Positions 1 to 8,504 of a stretch of 44,512 nucleotides of DNA are shown here, one piece after another. Positions within the stretch are counted from its first letter, which is position 1; each line of letters begins with the position of its first letter. Location of the stretch: positions 22,601 through 67,112 of the forward strand of contig JAUJNO010000011.1 of NCBI GenBank assembly GCA_030448125.1, given 5' to 3'. Source of the DNA: Rubrobacteraceae bacterium (GTDB lineage Bacteria; Actinomycetota; Rubrobacteria; Rubrobacterales; Rubrobacteraceae). A program made the position numbers and the translations under genes. The notes beneath the pieces are model-generated. The model worked only from the letters and a program-made list of their open reading frames with translations, was not told the DNA's origin and did no database searches.

Positions 1-423
1 CCGGCGATCCCGGCTCCTTCGAGGGAAGCATCGCGCCTTTTGTCGGGCCTGGAGGCTGCGGCGAGCAACGCGGCCGAGACGCTCCAGAGCGCCGCGAGCG
101 TCGCCGCGAACGCCGCCATGGGCGTCTCCGAGCTTGCCACGAGTGGGTCTTCCGCCGAACCCTCTTCCGCCGGGACGGGGGGGCCCTCGGAGGATGCGCC
201 GTCCCCTCCGCCGTCTCCCGCGCCACCGCCGCTCGGAGGCAGCTCCTTTTCCCTGTCGGGCGGGGGCCAGGTAGGTCCCGGCGGCGGCGTTGCCCCGCTA
301 TTGATGTGTATTTTGGCGGCGGGCGTGGTCCTGCTGCGACCCGCCGGCAAGCTCTCGTGGGCTTCTTGCGAGCTGCCGAAGCCGAGCTCGGCCCTGCTCG
401 TGCCTCTGGAGCGACCCGGGTAG
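1..423 (+). CDS. C-terminal part of a Pro/Ser/Gly-rich membrane-anchored protein (5' end outside window)
   Basis: The frame is open from base 1 to the TAG at 421-423, so the start most likely lies upstream of the window. The visible 140 residues are a low-complexity Ala/Ser/Gly/Pro stretch (with PSPPPSPAPPP near the middle), then one hydrophobic helix (VAPLLMCILAAGVVLL), then a short tail with a Cys and Pro. This is the layout of an exported actinobacterial surface protein held by a C-terminal helix. There is no LPXTG motif. The function cannot be told from this fragment. The next two genes also encode exported proteins, so this end of the window looks like a surface-protein locus. A TTG at 40 could in principle start a short protein, but it has no good ribosome-binding site. 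Confidence 0.55.
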   Translation, partial: PAIPAPSREASRLLSGLEAAASNAAETLQSAASVAANAAMGVSELATSGSSAEPSSAGTGGPSEDAPSPPPSPAPPPLGGSSFSLSGGGQVGPGGGVAPLLMCILAAGVVLLRPAGKLSWASCELPKPSSALLVPLERPG

Positions 424-674
424 TCTTCTCCCTCCGGGTAATCCTCCTTACTCCTTCTCGCGAGTACCTTACACTGTTCCCGGCGAGATCCGCCGGCGCG
501 ATCTAGGGACTCGCGTGAGTGGGCAGGTAGCCAGGGCTTCTCCAGAACGGGGAGGCCGGCCGGGAGGCCCCCGAGAGATACGAACCCCGGACGAGGAGTC
601 GATGGGTCGGGATACCACCGGTCCGCCCGGAGCCTGGTCCGGACCAAAAACACGCGAACGAAAGAGAGAAGAAA

Positions 675-1034
675 TTGAGGAAGATGATGATGCTGGCGAT
701 GATGCTGGCGATGGCGTTGATGATGGCGGCCCCCGCTACCGCGATGGCGGACCACCTCGACGATGACGACTTCGTTGAGGAGTTCTGCGAGGACTTCGAC
801 GGGGATGACTTCTGCGATGACGAATTCGAGTTCGACGAGTTCGGGTTCTTCCCGTTCTTCACGCCGTTCTTCTTTGAGGTCGAGATCGACGACATCGACT
901 GCAACGGGTTCGACGACGACTTCGACGGGTTGATCGACGAGGACGTCGTGTGCGTCGTGGAGTTCGACGTCGACTTCGACGACTTCGACGGCTTCGACTT
1001 CGACGGGGACGGCTTCGACGTCGACTTCGGCTAG
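675..1034 (+). CDS. Secreted Asp/Phe-rich acidic protein with a MopE-like metal-binding motif
   Basis: A 119-residue protein starting at TTG 675, preceded by a purine-rich AGAGAGAAG. Residues 1-25 form a Met/Ala-rich signal peptide with a likely cut after ATAMA. The mature chain is about one third Asp, with many Phe and Glu, four Cys and almost no basic residues. Residues 75-90 read DCNGFDDDFDGLIDED, close to the metal-binding repeat seen in MopE-type and thrombospondin-3-like proteins (CNGxDDDxDGLxDE). The C-terminus is a run of DFD/DGFDFD units. I infer an extracellular divalent-cation-binding protein; no enzyme fold is visible. Its leader and first residues (MRKMM) match the next gene, so both probably arose by duplication of an expression/secretion cassette. 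Confidence is high that it is a gene and low on function. Confidence 0.7.
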   Translation: MRKMMMLAMMLAMALMMAAPATAMADHLDDDDFVEEFCEDFDGDDFCDDEFEFDEFGFFPFFTPFFFEVEIDDIDCNGFDDDFDGLIDEDVVCVVEFDVDFDDFDGFDFDGDGFDVDFG

Positions 1035-1179
1035 GGAGGTGATTTCGTACAAGAGATGAGTCGGGTAGAGCCCGCAGCCGGGTAGGCAGACGAGGCTCAC
1101 CGTCGCTCGAACGGGGGGTGGGGGAAACCCTTCTTCCGTCCCCATCCGGATCAAAAAACACGAACAAAAGGAGAAGAAG

Positions 1180-1694
1180 TTGAGGAAGATGATGTTACTG
1201 GCGGCGATGCTGGCGGTGGTGCTGGTCGCCGTTGCGCCGGCTCTGGCCCAGGACGAGCCTGCGGTCGTGGCGGACGCCAAGGCGAAGACGGCCAAGGCCG
1301 GCGCAGCCGAGGCGAAGGCCCCCTGCCCGGAGGGCGAGTTCGTCGAGGCGAAGGCCGGCGGGGTTGTGGCCAAGGCCCCCTGCCCGCCCAAACCGCCGCC
1401 GCCCCCGCCGCCCCCGCCGCCCCCGCCGCTCGTGAAGGCTGAGACTCCTGGGGCCGTGGCCCAGGCTCCGGGGCGCCCCCGCCGCCTCCGCCGCCGCCGC
1501 CTCCCCCGCCGCCTCCGCCTCCGCCGCCGCCGCCTCCGAAGGCCGCGCCGCCTCCGCCGCCGCCGCCGCCGCCTCCGAAGGCCCAGCTGCCGAAGACTGG
1601 TGGTGTCTCCTCCGGCGCCGTCTCGCTCTTCGCGCTTGGCGCCGGTGCGCTGCTCGTGGCCGGCGGCCTCCTGGTCCGCAGGGTCGTCAGGTAG
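1180..1694 (+). pseudogene. Pro-rich LPXTG cell-wall-anchored protein, frameshifted (probable assembly error)
   Basis: Starts at TTG 1180 after AAAGGAGAAG. Residues 1-23 are a signal peptide (MRKMM... APALA). The mature part has two KAPCP-containing segments (VEAKAGGVVAKAPCP) and a polyproline run. In the starting frame the protein then turns into an implausible Arg-rich string. One base is missing near the GGGG at 1470-1473; adding one G restores a Pro-rich frame that ends in LPKTGG (1587-1604), a hydrophobic helix (AVSLFALGAGALLVAGGLLV) and an Arg tail before TAG 1692-1694. That is a textbook sortase sorting signal, so the protein should be covalently attached to peptidoglycan. No sortase gene is in the window. 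Low-complexity Pro codons make this spot prone to sequencing or replication slippage. Confidence 0.75.
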
Positions 1695-1738
1695 CGTAGC
1701 GCAGAGCCATCCAACAACCCGGCTCTAAGGAGCCGCGA

Positions 1739-1777
1739 GAGGAAGCGGCGGGCCCTTCGCGGGTCCGCCGCCTCTTT
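1739..1777 (+). terminator. Rho-independent-like terminator after the LPXTG gene
   Basis: An 11-bp stem, gcggcgggccc (1745-1755) with gggtccgccgc (1761-1771), has one G-T wobble and a 5-base loop, followed by ctctttgt. It lies 50 bases past the LPXTG stop. Confidence 0.65.
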
Positions 1778-1974
1778 GTCGGCGAGAGAGTAGTCTGTTC
1801 GCGAGAGCGGTTGGGAGAGGAGCTTGTGGTCCTCGGACGCGGGTCATCCCGAGACCTGGCGAGCTGGCGAGGCGAAACGCTGGCCGACTGACGAGACACG
1901 AGCGTACCGCGGCCCCTCATGTGGTACGTTCTGGAGAACGGCAACGAAAGCATCCCGGAGGTGGCGAAGAGATC

Positions 1975-4026
<2,052 letters not shown>

Positions 4027-4061
4027 GCAGAGGAGAGCTCTGGTTGGAAAAGCCGACCGGA

Positions 4062-4096
4062 GCGCCGGAACCGGGGCGCCGGAACCGGGGCGCTGG
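4062..4096. repeat. 14-bp tandem repeat
   Basis: The unit gcgccggaaccggg occurs at 4062-4075 and 4076-4089, followed by a partial third copy (gcgctgg). It sits in the 221-bp convergent gap between the DUF255 gene and the SGNH hydrolase gene; no function is visible. Confidence 0.7.
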
Positions 4097-4247
4097 AGGT
4101 AGATCGCACGAAGATCCGCTCCGGTCGAGGAGCACCGCGTAGAGGTCGTCTCTGTTTGACTCATTCGGCTTGCCCGGCTTCGCGCTCGCATTGCTCGTCG
4201 GAGGAGAACGGGAGCATTACGTGGGTCCTCGGATCTTGGCGTCCGGT

Positions 4248-4877
4248 TTAAATGAACACTTTCGTTCTTCCGCCGGTGAAGCCGTGTTCCACCAGTCTCA
4301 CGATGGCTTGCGCGATCTTCTCTCCGCCCCGCGCCGAGGGCTCGATGGCGTTGGCGTAATCTCCCGCCTCCGTGCAGACGAACCGCAGGTCGAGCAAGGG
4401 CAGGCCGTGGGCGAACGCCGCGCGGATGATGCAGTCGTTGAATACTGTTAATCCGACGAGCGCGATCCTCTGCAGGGCCGCGTCGGGGAAGCGCGGGTAG
4501 TAGATGGTGCAGATCGCCGTCGGTAGCTCGCGCGCGAGCACCTCAGCCAGCATATCGCGATAGTCGCGCTCGAACCTCTCGGCGATTTCGGCGAGCCCGG
4601 CGAGCGCCTCGGCCGTGGAGCGGGCCGGCGCGTCGAGGAAGTCGCTGCTGCCGAGCGCGTCGTTGCCACCGGCGCTGACGATCAGGTGTGTCGCGTCCGC
4701 CGGCAGGTGACGCAGTTGCTCGCGTACGTCCTGCGTCATGCTCCCGTCGACGGCTTCGAGCGTCGCTTCCGACCCATGAGGCAAGCGTTGCCGTACCTGC
4801 CGGATAACGTCGGGCGCTTCCGCCACGTAGGCGGCGTTGTCGAAGATCGAATCACCCAGGAGGACGATGTGGCTCAC
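4248..4877 (-). CDS. SGNH/GDSL-type hydrolase
   Basis: A 209-residue protein. Near the start it has the GDS motif (VLLGDSIFDN, nucleophile Ser) and in the middle SAGGNDAL, the block III GGND of SGNH hydrolases. The last block, where D-x-x-H is normally found, reads NAIEPSARGGEKIA, so the usual catalytic His is replaced by Glu. This variant may be typical of a subfamily, but it makes classic esterase activity uncertain. GTG 4877 was chosen because AAGGAA lies about 8 bases upstream and homology begins there; the frame extends to 5063 without family-like sequence. No signal peptide is seen. It is transcribed away from the NADH dehydrogenase gene. Substrate unknown. Confidence 0.8.
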   Translation of the reverse strand: MSHIVLLGDSIFDNAAYVAEAPDVIRQVRQRLPHGSEATLEAVDGSMTQDVREQLRHLPADATHLIVSAGGNDALGSSDFLDAPARSTAEALAGLAEIAERFERDYRDMLAEVLARELPTAICTIYYPRFPDAALQRIALVGLTVFNDCIIRAAFAHGLPLLDLRFVCTEAGDYANAIEPSARGGEKIAQAIVRLVEHGFTGGRTKVFI

Positions 4878-5020
4878 GAGAGTGTTCCTTCCGTGGTCTG
4901 GGTTCGCGGCGCTCCCCGCGGGGATGGGCGGACCTCGTCTCCGGCAGAGCAAGCGAAAGTGCGTATCATCTCCCGCGATTCTACTATCCCCGATCCACCG
5001 GACGTTCGCGTGGCCGTCGG

Positions 5021-5050
5021 GCCGGGTGGCGTGGCCGGGTGGCGTGGCCG
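5021..5050. repeat. 13-bp tandem repeat between divergent genes
   Basis: The unit gccgggtggcgtg is present at 5021-5033 and 5034-5046, followed by gccgg. It lies in the intergenic space between the SGNH hydrolase and NADH dehydrogenase genes. Confidence 0.6.
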
Positions 5051-5197
5051 GCGCAAAAAGCATAGAGTTACTATCGCCCAGGATGGGTACTTATGGCGGA
5101 GGGTGGAGTGGCAGGCGGAGGTGTTTGCTCTTACGGTGAGCAATCTATTATTCTGACGTCGCTCTTGCAGGTGAAGGAGAGAGAGCATGGAGAGCGT

Positions 5198-6594
5198 ATG
5201 AACAAACTGCTCAAGGGTAGTCTCGTGGTAGCCTGCGGCGTTGTTGCCGTGGAAGGTTTGCGGAGGCTCGTATATACCGAACCACAGCCCAGAAAAGATC
5301 CGGGTGAGCGGGTTCCTTACGCGGAGTTCGACAACCGGGTGCTCATCGTGGGCGGTGGGTTCGCGGGCTTCACGACGGCCAAGACTCTCGGCGAGCTGAC
5401 CAAGGACCGCGACGACGTCGGGTTCATGGTCATCAACAAGGAGAACTTCTTCACCTACTGGCCCATGGTGGCGGGGATCATAAGCAGCGACGTTGAGACC
5501 AAGAACGTCGCCCAGCCCCTCAGGCGGGCTCTGATTCAGTCCGGCGCCAGCTTCCGGCGGGCGGAGTTAGAGGATGTGGATCTCGAGCAGAAGGTGGTAA
5601 AGTCCACCAGCGGGCTGGAGTTCCCCTACGACCACCTGGTGCTGGCATTGGGCAGCGACCCGGCCTTCTTCGGGGTACCCGGGGTTGAGGAACACTGCAT
5701 CAGCATGAAGGACCTCGCGGACGCCGAACTCATCAGAAACCGGGTGATCGAGCGCTTCGAGGAGATTACCCTGGCCCGCGACGAGGATCGGAGTTGAGCG
5801 AGGAGACCATAAGGTCGAAGCTGACCTTCGTGGTTATAGGGGGCAACGCCACAGGGGTAGAGATAGCTTCCGAGATCCACGCTTTGGCCCACAAGACCCT
5901 CGCCCCCGACTACCCGAACATCGACTTCAACTGGGGCCGGATCTTCCTCGTGGACGCCAACGAGGAGGTCCTGAAGGAGCTTGACGAATCGCTGAGGCGG
6001 GCGGCCCGGCGGCACCTGGAAGAGCTCGATATCAAGGTGGTCAACAACGTCCGGGCCGAGGAGGTCACCGCCGATAGGGTCATCCTCGACGACGGCCAGG
6101 AGTTAATGACCGAGAACGTCATCTGGACCGCCGGCAACCGCGCCAGCATCAAGATCGAGGACCTGGACCTCCCCTTGCAGGGCGAGGCGGGGATCGAGAC
6201 GGACGAGTACATGCGGGTGAAGGGCTACGAGAACGTGTGGGCGATCGGCGACTGCGCGGCCAACATAGACAAGAACGGCGAGCCGGTCCCTCCCAACGCC
6301 CAGGGGGCGAGCCAGGAGGGCAAGGCGCTGGCCAAGAACATCCTCGCCACCATAGACGGCGAGGAGCTCACCCCCTTCGAGTACGAGCCCATGGGCCAGT
6401 TGGTGGAGCTTGGGAGCCAGTTCGCCGTCAACGAGGTGATGGGCGTGAAGTTCAAGGGGCTCCCGGCTGCGCTCTTCTGGCGGGCGGCGTATCTCACCAA
6501 GCTGGAGATGCCCGAGGCCCGGGCCCGAATCGCGGCGGACTGGTTCCTGGACCTCTTCTTCCACCCTTCGGTCACCCAGATCCGGGGACGTTAG
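5198..6594 (+). pseudogene. ndh: Type II NADH dehydrogenase (NDH-2), reading frame split by one base
   Basis: FAD-dependent oxidoreductase passing electrons from NAD(P)H to quinone without proton pumping. Residues 1-22 from ATG 5198 (GGAG 5 bases upstream) form a hydrophobic helix, then RVLIVGGGFAGFTTAK (FAD-binding Rossmann motif), LALGSDPAFFG, the second dinucleotide motif VVIGGNATGVEIASEI, and ENVWAIGDCAA, the C-terminal FAD contact. The frame stops at TGA 5795-5797, and the NAD-binding half continues from 5794 in another frame. Adding one base at about 5790 gives a continuous DEDRELSEETIRSKLTF, typical of the linker between the halves. The 4-base TTGA overlap could also allow translational coupling of two polypeptides, but an indel is more likely. 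The anchor helix suggests attachment to the inner membrane. Confidence 0.85.
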
Positions 6595-6597
6595 CGA

Positions 6598-6612
6598 GCC
6601 CGCGCCGCGGGC
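6598..6612. terminator. Possible bidirectional terminator hairpin
   Basis: A perfect 7-bp stem, gcccgcg/cgcgggc, with a 1-base centre, in the 42-bp gap between the convergent ndh and Cys/Met-enzyme genes. There is no T run, so this is a weak call. Confidence 0.35.
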
Positions 6613-6636
6613 GGGCCCGGATGGATCGCGGGTGTC

Positions 6637-7851
6637 CTACACCTTCTCCAGCGCCTGCTCTATGTCCTCGATCACGTCGTCGGGGTGCTCGATGCCTAAA
6701 GAGACCCGGATCAGGTTCTCCTTGACCCCCAGCCTCTCCCGGCGCGACGGGGAGAGCTCCCGGTGCGAGGCGGTCGCCGGGTGTATCGCTAAAGTGTAGA
6801 TGTCTCCGAGGCTTGGAGCTCTCGTACACATCTTCAGCGCGTTCAGGAAGCGGAACGCCGTCTCACGCCCCCTCTCCGGGTCATCCACGGCCAGCTCGAA
6901 GGAGACGAGGCCGCCGGCGCCGGCGAGCACGCGGCGCGCGATCTCGTTGTCCGGGTGGTCCTTCGCACCGGGATAGTAGACCTGTCCCACCTTGGGGTGG
7001 GCGGCGAGGCGGGAGGAGACTTCGCGCGCGTTCTCGCACTGGCGTCCCATCCTCAAGGGCAGCGTCTTGAGGCCCCTCAGGGCGAGCCAGGCCTCGAACG
7101 GGCCCATGACGCCGCCGACGAGTTTGCGGATCTGGTCGAGCGCTGCGTCGTAGGGCGCGTTTGCGACCACGAGGCCGGCCGTCAGGTCGCCGTGGCCGGA
7201 GAGGTACTTGGTAGCGCTGTGGACGACGACGTCCGCCCCGAGCTCCAGCGGGCGCTGAAGGTAGGGGGTACCGAAGGTTGCATCCACGATCAGGGTCGAG
7301 CCCGCGGCCCGCGCGATCTCAGCTACGCGGGGCACGTCGGTGACCCTGAGGAGCGGGTTGGAGATCGTCTCGATCACGACGGCGCGCGGTCTTAGCTCCT
7401 CGACCTTTCTCTCGACCGCCTCGAGGTCACAGGCATCGACGAAGCGCGTCTCTGCCCCGCTCGCGCCGAAGATCTGGACGAGGAGCGTGGCGGTCGAGCC
7501 GTAGAGCTGCTCGGCGGCGAGGACCGTCGCCCCGTTGCCGATCTCCGCCGCCATGAGCGCGGCGTGCATGGCCGACATCCCGGAGGCGAAGGCGAACGCG
7601 CGTCCTCCGCCCTCAAGGGCCGAGATCGCCTCCTCGAAGGCTGTGACCGTGGGGTTGCCGTAGCGAGCGTAGCTGTAGCCCGGCTCCTCGCCGCCCAAGA
7701 CCCGGTCCGTCTGCTCGATGTTCTCGTGCGCGAAGGTCGTGGAGGGGTGGATGGGCGTCGACATCGGGCAGAAGCTCTCACCCGATTCCCCGTTGCGGTT
7801 TGCCCAGCGTTGCTCGCCGGCGTGGACGGCCCTGGTCTCGAAACGCTTCAA
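6637..7851 (-). CDS. Cys/Met-metabolism PLP-dependent enzyme (cystathionine gamma-synthase / methionine gamma-lyase type)
   Basis: A 404-residue fold-type I PLP enzyme of the trans-sulfuration family. The signature [19 protein letters not shown] contains the Schiff-base Lys, and [29 protein letters not shown] and [18 protein letters not shown] are all present, as is the late [10 protein letters not shown] block. Members make or break C-S bonds of cystathionine, homocysteine or methionine. Gamma-synthase, gamma-lyase or O-acetylhomoserine sulfhydrylase activity cannot be separated by eye, so no symbol is given. TTG 7851 follows GGGGAGAGG at good spacing. The longer start at 7897-7899 lies about where transcription from the -10 candidate at 7908-7913 would begin, so it is less likely. 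Divergent from the TPR gene. Confidence 0.88.
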   Translation of the reverse strand: MKRFETRAVHAGEQRWANRNGESGESFCPMSTPIHPSTTFAHENIEQTDRVLGGEEPGYSYARYGNPTVTAFEEAISALEGGGRAFAFASGMSAMHAALMAAEIGNGATVLAAEQLYGSTATLLVQIFGASGAETRFVDACDLEAVERKVEELRPRAVVIETISNPLLRVTDVPRVAEIARAAGSTLIVDATFGTPYLQRPLELGADVVVHSATKYLSGHGDLTAGLVVANAPYDAALDQIRKLVGGVMGPFEAWLALRGLKTLPLRMGRQCENAREVSSRLAAHPKVGQVYYPGAKDHPDNEIARRVLAGAGGLVSFELAVDDPERGRETAFRFLNALKMCTRAPSLGDIYTLAIHPATASHRELSPSRRERLGVKENLIRVSLGIEHPDDVIEDIEQALEKV

Positions 7852-7907
7852 ATGCCTCTCCCCGATCTCTCCTTCACTACCCGCGCGGATAAAACACAAC
7901 GTACCCT

Positions 7908-7913
7908 ATACTA
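7908..7913 (-). promoter_or_regulatory. Candidate -10 box for the Cys/Met-enzyme gene
   Basis: On the minus strand TAGTAT (followed by AGGGT), about 50 bases upstream of the TTG start at 7851, in the short divergent gap. The matching -35 (CAGCTT, 17 bases away) is poor. Confidence 0.35.
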
Positions 7914-7955
7914 ACCCAGAGAACGCCGAAAAGCTGATAGCAAGAGGAGGAGCGC

Positions 7956-8273
7956 GTGGAGGACAGGATAGAGTACTTCGAGCGGATGCTGGCGGATAAC
8001 CCGGACAACCCGACGGGGCTTCTGGCCCTGGCGAACGAGTACAACAAGGTAGACCGCCACGAGGACGAGGCGGCGGCCCTGGAGCGCTACGTCGCGACGC
8101 ACGAGGACGAGGGCAACGCGTATCTCAGGCTCGGCGAGGCCCTTCAGAAGGTAGGACGCCAGGATGAGGCCCGCGCCGCCTACGAGACGGGCGTAAGCCA
8201 GGCCGAGAAGTTCGGTCACAGCGGCATGGCCGAGGATTTGCGCCTCGCCCTGATCGGGCTGGGAGAGCGCTAG
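7956..8273 (+). CDS. Small tetratricopeptide-repeat protein
   Basis: A 105-residue all-helical protein starting at GTG 7956 after AGGAGGAGC. It contains two to three TPR units: LLALANEYNKVDRHEDEAA, AYLRLGEALQKVGRQDEA and a following helix pair. No signal peptide or catalytic domain. TPR proteins are protein-protein adaptors; the partner is unknown. It is divergent from the PLP enzyme and lies 230 bases before the 2-oxoglutarate dehydrogenase gene, but nothing ties it functionally to either. Confidence 0.8.
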   Translation: MEDRIEYFERMLADNPDNPTGLLALANEYNKVDRHEDEAAALERYVATHEDEGNAYLRLGEALQKVGRQDEARAAYETGVSQAEKFGHSGMAEDLRLALIGLGER

Positions 8274-8504
8274 GCCATCCCGCCGAGCCGCGGCGACGGA
8301 TGAATTTTCGGATGTGGATTTGGGTAAGACCGGGGACGTGGAGATGAGTTATTATTTGGGTAGTAACAATATGTTTTGCCGCTTTATGAAAAACCACGCG
8401 CAAGACCGGAGCCGGGCAGGGGACCCGCTGCGATTACCGTCGTGTGCTGGAGGAAGCGCGTTGCCGTCCGTTCAAACAACCATCGATCCGGGGGTGTAAC
8501 ACTT

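Noticed and set aside
520..660. Possible riboswitch (c-di-AMP or c-di-GMP type) before the Asp-rich gene
   Set aside because: GGGATACC and GGGGGAAACC fragments occur here and before 1180, but the order and spacing do not fit either class.
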